From positions 96,918,226 to 96,982,225 of the forward strand of contig NC_088780.1 of NCBI RefSeq assembly GCF_958450345.1: a stretch of DNA of 64,000 nucleotides. Direction: 5' to 3'. Numbering within the stretch: the stretch's first letter is position 1; the number at the start of each line of letters is the position of its first letter. This document shows, one piece after another, positions 13,501 to 24,627 of the stretch. The notes below the pieces were generated by a model. The model did not search any database. It was given only the letters and a program-made list of their open reading frames with translations, and was not told the DNA's origin. Position numbers and translations under genes: made by a program. The stretch is from Calliphora vicina (taxonomy: Eukaryota; Arthropoda; Insecta; Diptera; Calliphoridae).

Positions 13501-16500
13501 ATGAAGAACAAATTGCAGATGCCTTTAGTAAGTACATATAAAATAGATAATTAGGGTCACCACTAGGGTATTCGATTTTTCTCTTGTTCGAATAAAACGA
13601 ATAATTCGAATAAGAGATTTTAACTTGTTCGAATAATTCGATCACACGAATTATTCGAATAATTTAAATTTTTTTAAAAAAGTAAAGAATGAAGTTTTGA
13701 TGTCGGTTTATTAATATTTTATTGTTAAAGAAAAACAAAAAATAACGTTAAAGTTAACAATTCAAGTATTGATAAGTTAAAAAACATTCGAAAGCAAAGT
13801 CAATTATTAAATTTTCATCAAAAATATTCTGATCAGATTAACTGCCGAATAATCTACCGAATAATCATTAATTCGGGTTTTAAATTGAGTAACTAATTCT
13901 TTAGTAAATTAATTATTCACTATTTCTAAAAAATTGTATTATACATCATGCTCTATCAACGTTGCCGAATCTTTCCTTAATAAAGTGGTCTTGGGGAATT
14001 ACACAATAAAGGGAATCTGTTCAAGGTTTGATATCATTGTCTGTGAACTTGGCTAATTTGAAGTCAGGCACTGCATGATTGACGCATTTACAAATACGCA
14101 AAAAGTTTATTACCATGTTAGACAAAGATGTCCAACTCCATGCTTTTTTTGCAACAAAACGTTAGTTTCCAATATTTGTGTTTATCATTCGATTTTTATA
14201 TACATATATTTTAAGATCATGACCTTCAACTATTTCAATGTAATCATTATAAATGTCATCCTCAATATAACTGTCGACCTTTTTAAAATCACATTCCCCA
14301 TCACATTCAACTCCACTTTAATCTAAGTTAATATTTTGATTATTAATTGATTATTAATCTTCTAATACTTCGCCAGCTAAATAACAAATATTTTATTCCG
14401 CACCTTTTATTTTCATTGGTTCAAGTCCTAAGTTAAAAATTTTTAAAGATTTGTTTTTAGAATTGTAACCTCTTGCAGTAATATTTATATATTTATAGAA
14501 GGAGCTATAGGAACACTCATCTACAGTGATCGAAAGTCCCTTTGACTTTAGTTATTTGTCAAATTTCAGAAACAATAACATTTTTGTGAGTCATTATTAC
14601 TTATTTAAATTTGAAATTATGAAAAATTTCAAGCAATTTATAAATTTAAATATATATGAACATAAATATGAATTTATTCGTTTTATTCGATTATTCTACA
14701 TAAAATTGTTCGAATTATTCGTTATTCGAAAATGGCCATTTTTAAATTGTTCGATTATTCGTAAAAAATTATTCGATTAATCGAACGATCATTAGTCGAA
14801 TGAATACCCTAGTCACCACTGTGTTCTTTGTAATAATATATAGTTATCATGCACATCTAATTGTTATTTTAATTTAATTTCAATAATATATTAGTTGCTG
14901 TAAACATTTTTATGTTTATCGCAATTATAAATTTTGAGTATTGTTCACCTAAACATAATTATCATTCAAGCAACTAAAGAATGATAAATATGCAAACATA
15001 TTGTATTATGTACAACCATATAAAATTACAAATAACCATTAAATGGTAAGTTTCTATATGCTTAATCATATTTTGTTTAATTTTAATAGTATTTTGTTTT
15101 AATCGTTTGAAGAATGCTTTTGCATTAGTGTTCATTGTTGATGTTGGTCTAAGTTCCACCAGTTCTAGGAGACAATCCCGGGTGGGAACTACTTACTTCA
15201 ACAGTTAAGTGTTGTCCGTTTTTGTCCCGTTTTTGATTACAATGAGACTGTCGGATAGTTGGTCCAAAGTTGTCAACACATTGGATTGACAAGCCGCTTA
15301 CATAGCCTGCGTTATTTTACTAGCTACCTTACTGGTTACTTGATCAGCTACATAACTAGTAATTTTAATATGTACGGGTGTTAATTGACCACAAATAGTC
15401 ATCATCATATCACAGACAGTCCAATAAACGATTGCTTGTAAACTGGTGGCTAAATATAACTACTTTCTAAAGTACAGTACAAAATAAACGTTTAAAGTGA
15501 CATCACTATAGGTTACTAAGAGACACTAAAGTGACTATTGACTTCACGCTATGTTACATGGGATATCAGTATTCTTAAGCAAAAATAAAAATAAACTATA
15601 TGAGAATTATATCAACACAATTTGTATAAAACCAGTTTGTACGAATTACTCACAAAACGTTTAAAGTTACTACATTCTAGATTACTTAGAGACACTTAAG
15701 TGTCAACTGTCTTCATGCTAGATTACCTGGGATGTATAAAGTAACGAATTGACTTTTGTCTGCACTACAAAAAGCATATACGTGGCAAACGACCTAAAAT
15801 ATATATTGGAGTTAGCCAGGTGATGAGACATTAGTGGCAATTACAGTCTATAAGGGATACATTGACTACTTGCTTAACTGCTGGGTTATGATGTTGTTAC
15901 AAGTAAAGTTTGAGTGTTTGTAATTTTCATTCGCTCTATAGTTTTTATATAATTCCTTTGGTTTTCCTAAAGCGAACAACTATACATTTTAGTAAATAAC
16001 AAATAACACAATTTCTTGCGCTTAATATTTATTTACACTTTGAAATCGATTTCACCAAGTTTTGGCATATGCGAGTTGGATATCTATCAAAATAAATGTC
16101 TTTTAAATGTCAAAATATAAAATTTTTGACTTTTGTGTCTGAATTACTATCCAATAGAACTAACCTTGGTGCAAATTTCATCCCGATCGGAAGACATCGA
16201 TTTCAAAAGTTGGCTCACTTAGTTCGAAGGACCATTGTTTGTTAAAAAAAATATTAATGCGGTTTAGCAGCACCATTTAATTAAATCAACAGAGCTCAAA
16301 CTTTAATGTAATTAAGCAACTTTGGGACGAAGTAGCTAGGAGAGTGTATAAAAAAAGAGTCTAGATAGAACCCCAAAGAGACGTTAGTTCTATTGGATAG
16401 TAATTGAGTTAAAAAACATTTATTTTGACAGATATCCAACTCGCATCCCACTAAGCGACCAAATAGGTCTTCAAGGAAAAAATCTAAGCTTTCTTTTGAG

Positions 16501-19500
16501 AAAAAATATCAAAAAAGTTTTTGATTTCGGAAAAAAAATGGCAAACCTTTTTTATTTTTTGAAAGATTGAAGAAATAGATATCTAAACTAGTTGGGACAC
16601 ATTTTGCTACGAACAATAGATAATAAGTTAAATGGATGAGAAGAAAAACCAGTTTGGCCAAAATGTCAAATTTTGACCCCCACCGATCTTGTTGAAAAAT
16701 TGTGTTCAAATATCGGAAGACATCGACTGCAAAAGTTGGTTCACTTGACGTGAGATGAAGTATCATTACAGAGACATCTGGAAAATACATTAAACGAGAA
16801 TATATAATTTTTCTCAACAATTTTTTGTTGATCAGTAATGATAGGTATTGAAACAGACAAAATCGATCCAACCAAGCATTTGTCAAAAATGAATAAACTC
16901 TCTTATTTGTTTTTACTTTTGATATAATTTTATTGAATTATACACAGAGAAAACATATTCGTGATAGCAACCGAATTTGTTGCCAATCGAATGATTCTAC
17001 CTTCGTGACCGAATTTTACAGTTCTGACTACAAAATTTTGGAAGGGGTAACAAAAGTATGGTTGCTTCTAACGAAATTCTTCTTTATCAACTGACTTTCT
17101 GTGGATAGAACCGTAAAATTCTACGTATGCAACCGAATCATTCGATTGGTAACAAATTCGGCTGCTAACACGAATCTGTTTACTCTGTGTAAATTACATA
17201 GGGGGCTGATCACAGAATAATATTTTTGTTTTGAGAAACCCTTTATAAGGAAACGTGTAACTTAGTATAAAAATGCAGAACTTTTTTCATATTTAAAAGC
17301 TTCTTGACTTCCTCACACATTTATTCATACAATCTGAAATCTTGACAATGAATTCGTCATGATAACATTTTATTAAATTTAGAAGAAAATTGTTTACATC
17401 TATCACAAGGGTTTTGTATGCACAGGCTACACTTATATGTGAGATATTGATATTGGAATATATACTTCTCATACTTTGGTTGGGAAAGTTTTTACTTAAG
17501 TGTGGCACAAAACGTTTCTCTGATGTTTCGAAGGACCATTTTCATGCAAGCTCTGAAATGACACTAAAATCTACCTATTTCTTATTTTGAAAATCATTAT
17601 TTTAGCTTATATACAGCAGTTACATCAAAGAAGAAATACCTTAGACTTTCCCTCTGACGATGATTTTGAGGAGTCAGCCTTGGCCCTGGTAAGACTGCAA
17701 AAGACATACAATTTGGAAGTAAGCCAGTTGGCATCAGGAGTTTTAAATGGTGTAAAATATGGGTGAGTAATAAAACTAATTTTATACAACAATTTTCTAA
17801 TGTTTAATTTCGTAATAAATTTTTTAGCTCCGATATGTCCTGGTCTGACTGTCTGATGTTGGGCGAACAACTTATCAGATTAAGGGCCTACAATCAAACT
17901 AGACCCTGGATGCAGGAATCCATAAAACGTTTAAATTTTGATTCTTTTAATGGCAACAAAATCTCCTTAGAGTTCATGGAAATATTAGCGGAAAATCTGT
18001 TAAAAACTGGCGATGTTAATTCAGCTTTAAAGGTAGTACAGATCATTTTGAATGAAGATCCTTTGCGTAAAGGTAATGTGGCGAAGATGTTTGAAAATAC
18101 AGAGACATTGCCGGAAATGGGGAATATTGAGACAGAATATCATGTAAGAAACTTATTCGGACAATATTATTATGGTTATCTAAAATAAATTAGTTTCTAT
18201 CTAATTTCTAGGCCACCCAGGAATTCAAAACCTATGAAAAAGTTTGTCGCGAAGAAATCCAACAGTCCCCAGCAGAAAAACGAAATCTTCGCTGTCGCTA
18301 TCACACAGGAAATTGTGCCTTCTGTAAACTGGCACCCATTAAAGTGGAAGAACTGCATTTGGATCCTTTGGTCATGGTGTTCCATGACATGATTAGCGAT
18401 GAGAAAATCGAAAAAATCAAAGAACTAGCCATACCCAACATGAAACGTTCCACAGTACGTGCCGAAAGCGATGCCTCATCTAGAAAACGCAATTATCGCA
18501 TATCAAAAAATGCCTGGCTGCCGTACAACAATCACCCGTACATGGAGCAAATGTTACGTGATTTACATGATGTAACCAGTTTGGACATGACATACAGTGA
18601 GGAATTACAAGTGGCTAATTATGGTTTGGGTGGTCACTATGAACCACATTTTGATTTCTTTACGGTGAGTAGGAAGAGATCTAGTCGTTAAAAAAGAACA
18701 TAAAACCAGTTAATGGTCTTGAAATGACATGCAACCTCAATGTTATTACACACATATGTAGATACACATAACAAAGTATAATAATGGAGAGTATTTTTTT
18801 ATGTCTATCTGTAATTTGTTTGCTGTAGGATAATATACCAGAGGACCAAGGCAATCGTATATCAACTTCAATTTTCTATGTAAGTATATAAGGACACACT
18901 CACTTATAGAAAGAAGCTTATAGTACAGACATACGTTCTTCGTAAAAACATACATTGTGCGTTGGATACTGAACGCAAAAACCATTTCTTCTATTTTGCC
19001 AGTAGATTGATATGAAAGTTTATGTAAAAATTGACAAAACTACCATGCCAGTCTATTGCATTTACGACTACTTTCACTGTTCTTTAGTCATCTACAGACA
19101 GACATTGTGAAAACTAAAATTGTAACATTCAATAAACAGTGGGCTTGAAGCTGACAGACAGACACATGTGCTCAGTTATGACACTTTTTCGGTTTTCAGA
19201 AAATAATTGTTATTGAATATTTCTTATGTTGTTGAACCGAAACCTAGGAAAATTAAAAATGTCTTTCTTAGTTTGTTTCTTATGACACGAACGCCATTTT
19301 GTGGTTGTAAAGGGTGTTTTTTATAGAGGCAGAGAACTTCAAATTGAAATAAGAAACAGAAAAACGTTTTCAATATCCATCCAATTACACTATGCAACAA
19401 ATGAAGATTTTTGAAAAAACGCACGATCACGACATCAAAGGTTCGACTCTACTACCAAAGGGTAGTAAAACCCTGTGCTCAGTTTTGCGATTTTGGTGAC

Positions 19501-22500
19501 CAATTATTTTATATGGCCCCCAAAGATTCCGAAAATGAGTGGGCGGTCAAAAAAAGGTGTCATCAGTTTTTCGCAACATCTAATTCAGACTTGGTGATAC
19601 TGCTTAACTTTATATGACAATCATATAGCTAAGAGTCCGCCAAACAAATTTCGTTAAAATGTTTTCCCAAAAAAAATAGCTGTTTCGTGTAATTTTTTGG
19701 AAAAATTATAGAAAATTTTTTATTTTTACTTTTTTTAGAATAAGTTCCAGGGACCCTTAACCTTCGTGAGAAGTGTATATATAAGTTTGTCATTCCTTTT
19801 ATAATTTCTACATTTTTCATTTCCGACCCTATAAAGTATATATATTCTGGATCCTCATAGATAGCGGAGTCGATTAAGCCATGTCCGTCTGTCTGCCTGT
19901 TGAAATCAATTTTCTGAAGACCCCAGATATCTTCGGGATCCAAATCTTCAATAATTCTTTCAGCCATGCTTTCGAGAAGTTTGCTATTTAAAATCAGCAA
20001 AATCGGTCCATAAATGGCTGAGATATGAAGAAAAAACCAGGAAACCTTGATTTTTTACCTACATATATCTGGATTACTAAGTCATTAATATAGACAATAT
20101 GAATATCTAATGATAGATATTTCAAAGACCTTTTGTTTTTATTACCAAAAAAAAAATGTTTAATTAAAAAAAAATAAAATTTAAAGTTTAAAAAAAAGTT
20201 GAAAATTTAAAAAAAAAAATTTTAAAATAACAATTCGAAATAAAAATTTTTACAAAAAATTAAAAAAACAACTTTGGAAAAAAAATAAATTTTGTTTACC
20301 TTTAAGTATTTAAAATTTGTATTTTGAGGTATAATGTCGTGAAGGGTATATAAGATTCGGCACCACTTCTCTATTGTTCTGCAATAGCAAAGAATGAGCA
20401 AATCATTATCAGCATGATCCGGGCCCATCACGTTAGCCAATCTTGGTTTATGAAGCTTCAGTAGAAGCTTTTAGTGAAATAAAATAATTTTGTGTTCTTT
20501 TCGGACGTCATTTACATTAAAAACGAAAAAGATTATAATATGGTGATTTTTCATCAAGAAAAATATAAACTTTGAATTAATATAAAATTTTAACGGTTAC
20601 AGACATCACAATAATATTTGTTAATAATATAGATTTAAATGTTCTCAAGTCAATGGCATTACTATTGTTGCAATTCTTTGTTTTCAAACACCGAAATTCC
20701 TAAAACGGGGCAAATGTGTTCCAAAAACTTAGTTTTTTTTAGAAAAGTGTCCACTTTGACATTATTTACAGCGTGATAGTAAAAACGCTTTGTATGTATA
20801 TAAACCAAATATAGGGCTATACAAATATGAAGAGTTTTTGAGGATCGGTGCTTTGGGTTTTTAGAATTTTTTACTCAAACCAAAAATTATGTTTCAAAAT
20901 TGGCCAACTTTGGCCTCCGCTTAAGAGGGTCAATTTTTACTTTACACGTTTTTACATTAAGTTATCTTTCCAGATCATATAAAAATTGTATATAGTCCTA
21001 AAGAATATTTTTTTTTATAGAAAAAAAACTTAAAAAATACACGCATACTATAACTTGAAACATATAAAAAGATGCTTCAACTTTAGATGCGTGTAATTGT
21101 TATCAGGTTTGATTGATTTTCTTTAGAATTTTATCGCAAATATACGGGATATTTAAAAAAATTCGACCTTCCTTAGGCCCGTCATATATAAAATAAAAAA
21201 AAAAGATCGAGCAAAATTTAAAAAAAATAATTAAACCTAAATATATCTTCAAATAAAAAGATAATCTACAGATATAAGTGTATTTTTTGCAGACCATCTC
21301 AAGGATTATCTACATATATTTGAAATTTCAACTTGGCAATTTTTTTTAAATGTGAGACTTTGAGAGGCTACCCATTCCGCCTACGAAGCTGAACAACTAT
21401 AAATCAACTCGACAATACCACAGCCGATTAAATAATGCAGCTTCAAAAAACAGTAAAAACGAAAAACTTTAAGGTACTAAGTGATCTTTATGTGATATTT
21501 AGAGTGCATAGACACGTTCAAAATGCATTTATATGTTCACAAGAGTTGTTGGAAGTTATTCTAAAAAATGTGAAAACAAATTTTTTTTTTCCAAATTTCT
21601 TTCAATAAAAGGACACAAAAAAGCTATTTTTTGGAAAATAATTTAACAAAATTAGTTTGGTAGATTCTTAGCTATATTATTGCCATATATATTTAAGCGG
21701 TATCGGCGAGTCTGAATTAGCTGTTGGCCAAAAACTGATTTTAGGGCCCACTGATTTTCAGAATCCTTGGTGGCACATAAATAAAAATTGGTCACCAAAA
21801 TCGTCAAACTGACGACTACCCTTTGGTAGTAGAATCGAACATGAACGTGTGGTTTGCACTGTTGCACTTTTATGGCATTAATGTTTAAATATGATTTTGG
21901 GCATGTATACGCCGCTGCGTAACCTGGAGGCCTCTTTGCAGTAAATCAGGCTGTATTTCGTCTGTATCTGACTCTTTAGTTCTTCAAGTTTAAAATGAGT
22001 ACGAATCATTAAAGCTTTTCTTACAACCCACTGTTCACTCACCAACTAACTGACCGTCTGCTTATATTAGGGAGCAATTTGTTCCATGGTAAATTTTAAC
22101 GAATTAATTTGACAAAATTTAACCAAGCCCTTCAATTTCAACTTAAGATTTACACAAATTTCTGATGAACATTAAATATTTTTGGTAAGATTTAGTTTTC
22201 ATGTGCTGAATTGCGGTATAAGTTAGTTCCAATGCGCATTTCACTGGTTGCTTAGGCCAGAAAAGCTAAAGATATTATACAAATAAACTATAGAGTGAAT
22301 GAGAATCACAGCCACTCAAGCTTTACTTTTTAAACCCTACACCACCATAGTGGGGAGGGTATAATGCGTTTATGCAGATGTTTGTATCGCCCAAAAATAT
22401 AAGTCTAACCGATCGAATTAGAATCACTTTCTGAGTCGATTAAACGATGTCCGTCCGTCTGGCAATTTTGAAGATATTTCGATCAAATTTGGTACATATT

Positions 22501-23807
22501 ATTTTTTCGGCCCAAGGACCAAGCCTATTGAAACTGGATGAAATCCATTATTCACCTAGCCCCCATACAAATGTCCTTCCGAAATTGGACTTTATCGGTC
22601 ATATATGTTTAATTTATATATGTATCTCCACAAATTCCGCTCCAAATAAGTTTTATATATACAAAATTCATGTCACCAAATTTTGTTACGATCGGTCCAT
22701 AACTAGTCATAGCTCCCTTATAGACCCGCTTCCGAAAATCACTTTAACGTGCATAAATCGCTTAAAAATTTTGGTATACACACAAAATTCAACATAGTTA
22801 ACTTTAATATAGATATAAATCGCACGACCTAATTTCATGGTAATGGATCCATAATTGGTCATAGCTCGCATATAAGGCCCACTTCCGAAAATCACTCAAA
22901 AATATAAATTATTGAAATTTTAAAAGAAAAATGGTTTTGCTCTTTTACTTAGTGTAGGGTATTATATGGTCGGGCTTGACCGACCATACTTTCTTACATG
23001 TTTTATCTTTTCTTTTCTTGCATTCCCTTCTGTAATTTGTAAGTGGGTAAAGAAAAAACAAAAATATGGCATATTTTTGAAATCACTGCTGATTAAAGAA
23101 AGTCAGTAAAACTTTTTAAAATATTTCAGTTTCTGTAGGAGAATTTTATAAAATTATGTTAATTATAATATATTTTTATCACGGCCTAACATGGTTGTGT
23201 ATAGAGCAGTTTCAGACTGCTGATAATTTTGATTCCCATAAAAATGAATACCACCCTACTGCTTTCACACACATTTACATACGTATGAATGCTAATATGT
23301 ACTTTAAGCTGGTTTCATATTGTTTTCATAAATCATTTTCTCAAAATTTGTTCCGTTTAACCCTGAACACTGTTATCTACTCCTGTTTGTTTAGTTATCG
23401 GATGTGGAACAAGGTGGCGCAACGGCATTTCCATTTTTGAAAATTGCTGTAAAGCCAGCCAAAGGCAATGTGTTATTTTGGTACAACTTGCATCGTTCTT
23501 CAGATGGTGATTTTCGCACAAAACATGCTGGTTGTCCGGTCTTAAAAGGATCTAAATGGAGTAAGTTTTCCTTATACTTATTGTAGTTTTAGTTGTTGCT
23601 TTTATTTGCCATCTTTGTTGCATTATAGTGCATAGTAATTATTAATCCTTAAGGCATTATTATGGTTTTACTCGTAACTCATTCATTGTTTCTTTTTGCA
23701 TTATAGTTGGCAACGTTTGGACACATGAACGCAGACAAGAAATGATTAGACCATGTGGCCTGGTTAGAGATCATGAAAGTTCGTTACAATATGCAACTGT
23801 TAAGTAA
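7307..23807 (+). CDS. Prolyl 4-hydroxylase alpha subunit, gene 1 (8 coding exons)
   Basis: Exons join as 7307-7578, 13382-13527, 17606-17762, 17828-18143, 18212-18664, 18829-18879, 23395-23560 and 23707-23807. All introns are GT-AG and the sum, 1662 nt, is one open frame of 553 residues. Seen: a hydrophobic N-terminal stretch, an N-terminal P4H region (about 48-185), a peptide-substrate-binding region (about 193-300), and a catalytic double-stranded beta-helix domain with HYEPHFDFF (His443, Asp445), distal His509 and Lys519. From the family: a 2-oxoglutarate/Fe(II)/ascorbate dioxygenase of the ER lumen that pairs with protein disulfide isomerase and makes 4-hydroxyproline in collagen-like chains. 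Length is usual for the family. It heads a tandem array with gene 2 and a dead third copy. Which Drosophila PH4alpha paralogue it matches (EFB is one candidate) cannot be decided here. Odd: an extra Cys332-x-x-Cys335 that gene 2 lacks. Confidence 0.95.
7579..8480. other. Gene 1 intron 1, 5' part, nothing recognised
   Basis: AT-rich, with no open frame, repeat match or RNA signal. The rest of this 5.8 kb intron holds RepC, RepD and RepA copies. Confidence 0.5.
8500..8960. repeat. RepC copy
   Basis: Shares long stretches with 16130-16760 and 49190-49395, for example GGGACACATTTTGCTA and GATCGGAAGACATCGATTT. Confidence 0.55.
9225..11062 (+). repeat. RepD copy, interrupted around 9310-10130
   Basis: Matches 20530-21480 and 38940-40062 (for example TTTTTCATGAAGAAAAA and ATCCTTAAATCAATG) and ends in AACCACTGTAC, a diverged form of the CCACTGTG terminus. 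Confidence 0.6.
9598..9919. repeat. Direct repeat, units offset by exactly 240 bp
   Basis: 9598-9665 and 9838-9905 are almost identical and include GAGTTGAGATGAGTGTGGAG. It lies within the stretch that interrupts RepD. Confidence 0.85.
11233..11268. repeat. Perfect 17-bp hairpin with 2-nt spacer
   Basis: AACTCTATTGGGCAGTT, then TG, then its exact reverse complement. Located in intron 1 of gene 1. Confidence 0.9.
11531..12057 (-). mobile_element. RepA copy
   Basis: Starts CAAGTAAGAAAG with the GTCAAGCCGGACC hairpin remnant and ends GTAGGGTATA in a run of A. Several modules are partly deleted. Confidence 0.75.
12060..13381. other. Gene 1 intron 1, 3' part, nothing recognised
   Basis: AT-rich. 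The open frames on the minus strand are short, low-complexity and lack homology. Confidence 0.5.
13382..13527 (+). CDS. Gene 1 exon 2: P4H N-terminal region, middle
   Basis: Residues 91-140. The acceptor is ttgtattacag| and the donor |GTAAGT. It carries the family block NPVNAYKLINRLFNGW, which aligns with gene 2 exon 2. A hAT-type element begins only 36 bp downstream of the exon end. Confidence 0.93.
13564..14811. mobile_element. hAT-type element with perfect 8-bp target duplication
   Basis: 1248 bp flanked by GTCACCAC at 13556-13563 and 14812-14819. The termini are inverted repeats beginning TAGGGTATTC and rich in ATTCGAATAATTCG palindromes. No transposase frame survives; the interior is AT-rich with scattered stops. 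TAGGG ends plus an 8-bp duplication fit hAT. It lies in gene 1 intron 2 with its 5' duplication only 28 bp past exon 2. Confidence 0.85.
14820..16125. repeat. Intron 2 stretch with a 169-bp-offset duplication
   Basis: 15487-15567 and 15656-15736 are diverged copies sharing AACGTTTAAAGT and GAGACACT. The surrounding 15170-15910 is rich in TTAC/TAGC words, resembling part of an unclassified MITE. 14820-15140 shows nothing recognisable. Confidence 0.55.
16130..16760. repeat. RepC copy, two diverged halves
   Basis: Contains TCCCGATCGGAAGACATCGA near 16181 and an inverted half around 16560-16740. Homologous to 2273-2530 and 8500-8960. Confidence 0.55.
16941..17191. mobile_element. MITE with long terminal inverted repeats
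   Basis: 251 bp. Ends TACACAGAG...CTCTGTGTA, and the inverted similarity continues for more than 55 bases (shared CCAATCGAATGATTC). Target duplication is uncertain. In gene 1 intron 2. Confidence 0.8.
17606..17762 (+). CDS. Gene 1 exon 3: end of P4H N-terminal region
   Basis: Residues 140-192, 157 nt, the same length and phases as gene 2 exon 3. It contains ALALVRLQKTYNLEVSQLA and ends at NGVKYG. The acceptor is attattttag|CT and the donor GG|GTGAGT. Confidence 0.94.
17828..18143 (+). CDS. Gene 1 exon 4: peptide-substrate-binding (TPR-like) region
   Basis: Residues 192-297. Begins MSWSDCLMLGEQL and has an N-Q-T sequon at Asn214 that is also a sequon in gene 2 and in the third copy. In gene 2 the matching stretch is split by a 3.1 kb intron; here it is continuous. 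Confidence 0.94.
18212..18664 (+). CDS. Gene 1 exon 5: linker and catalytic domain with HxD iron ligands
   Basis: Residues 298-448. Begins ATQEFKTYEKVC and holds Cys309 and Cys325, matching the conserved alpha-subunit cysteine pair, plus the extra Cys332/Cys335. It ends HYEPHFDFFT with iron ligands His443 and Asp445 just before the phase-0 donor. Confidence 0.96.
18829..18879 (+). CDS. Gene 1 exon 6: 17-residue catalytic-domain exon
   Basis: Residues 449-465, DNIPEDQGNRISTSIFY, phase 0 at both ends. The acceptor is tttgctgtag| and the donor |GTAAGT. Gene 2 has a 19-residue counterpart. Confidence 0.93.
19745..20450 (+). repeat. Dispersed repeat with GTCCGTCTGTCTG block
   Basis: Contains GAGTCGATTAAGCCATGTCC and ends GGGTATATAAGATTCGGCAC, the same words as the 5961-6744 element. 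Likely another non-autonomous member of that group. Confidence 0.5.
20530..21480 (+). repeat. RepD copy
   Basis: Collinear with 38940-40062, including the GAGGCTACCCATTCCGCC-type block near 21362. Terminus not clear. Confidence 0.6.
22203..22310 (-). repeat. Copy of the 150-bp MITE found at 26371-26520
   Basis: Shares ATGCGCATTTCACTGGTTGC and TTAGGCCAG with the 26.4 kb copy, in the opposite orientation. Confidence 0.7.
22332..23000 (+). mobile_element. RepA copy, nearly full length
   Basis: Runs from CCCTACACCACCATAGTGG to TCGGGCTTGACCGACC and CTTTCTTACATG. Modules at about 22694 and 22846 are 152 bp apart. In gene 1 intron 6. Confidence 0.85.
23395..23560 (+). CDS. Gene 1 exon 7: distal histidine and 2-oxoglutarate lysine
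   Basis: Residues 466-520 plus one base, 166 nt as in gene 2 exon 8. Contains GGATAFPFL, LFWYNLH, then His509 and, ten residues on, Lys519 in KHAGCPVLKGSKW. These are the third iron ligand and the residue that binds the C5 carboxylate of 2-oxoglutarate. It lies 4.5 kb downstream of exon 6. Confidence 0.96.
23707..23807 (+). CDS. Gene 1 exon 8: C-terminus and stop
   Basis: Residues 521-553 and TAA. Contains the family motif near NVWTHERRQE and Arg-Pro-Cys (Cys537), then a 16-residue tail beginning GLVRDHESS. Confidence 0.93.
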
Positions 23808-24125
23808 AATTAAAATGTCAAGTCATTGTGTGATATACTCGTAATATATACAATATATTATCGTACATAGTAATGGCATGTAATTTCTAGGGGGTTAATT
23901 GATAAGTTGCTACAATTAATAACTATATTATATTTAGTATTAATAAATTATATGTAAATATTTCTTATTATAAATATTTTTTATTATTTTAACTGTTTTA
24001 ATTATTGTTTGCTTATCAATTAACCCACTTTTCAAAGTATGCCTTATCTTTATAGTCAATTATAATGTATTATGATTAAGTGTTTTCTTTATTTTTAATA
24101 AGTAAAAAAGTTGAACTTTTTAGAC

Positions 24126-24131
24126 AATAAA
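24126..24131 (+). terminator. Candidate poly(A) signal AATAAA of gene 1
   Basis: An AATAAA lies 319 bases past the gene 1 stop. A nearer AATAAA starts at 23942. Either could direct 3' end formation; no transcript data are available. Confidence 0.4.
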
Positions 24132-24627
24132 ATCCTTTAAATTATTTATGTAATTCATGTTTTATTAAATTTTATTATAGAAATTAAATTTGTAAGGATT
24201 TCGTATGAAAAGTGTGATGTAAACTTAAAGTATCCATCAAAATTATAAGGTCGCATTATTTTCGTTCTGTTTATCCGATAATGCAAATGGTATTGATTGG
24301 TACTATTGGGTTAAATAATTCAGATAATTTCCTTTCATTTGATTACTGTTAGTTCTATTTATAAACAAAAATAACAAAAATATTGAAGTGCGTAAAGTAA
24401 GGTCACCGTATATTATTTCAATATTTTTTCATATATTTTCAATGAAGGCACGTCCAAGGTATTATTATTTAATCTATCCAGGATGCCAATGAATCGAATT
24501 GTAAGAAACCAATTATGGGTCCCATAAGTGCTACAACGCAAAAAGGTATCCTATATTTGTAGGAAAATTAAAAAGGTGTTAAAATCAAACGCATACACAT
24601 ATTTATAATGAAGAATAAATTACGATG

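Larger units (their letters stand above)
19415..21855. mobile_element. 2.4 kb element bounded by about 220-bp inverted repeats
   Basis: The arms 19415-19640 and 21640-21855 are inverted copies (shared ATTTTGGTGACCAATT and CTACTACCAAAGGGTAGT). Between them lie a RepA-like piece (19745-20450) and a RepD copy. In gene 1 intron 6. Confidence 0.7.
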
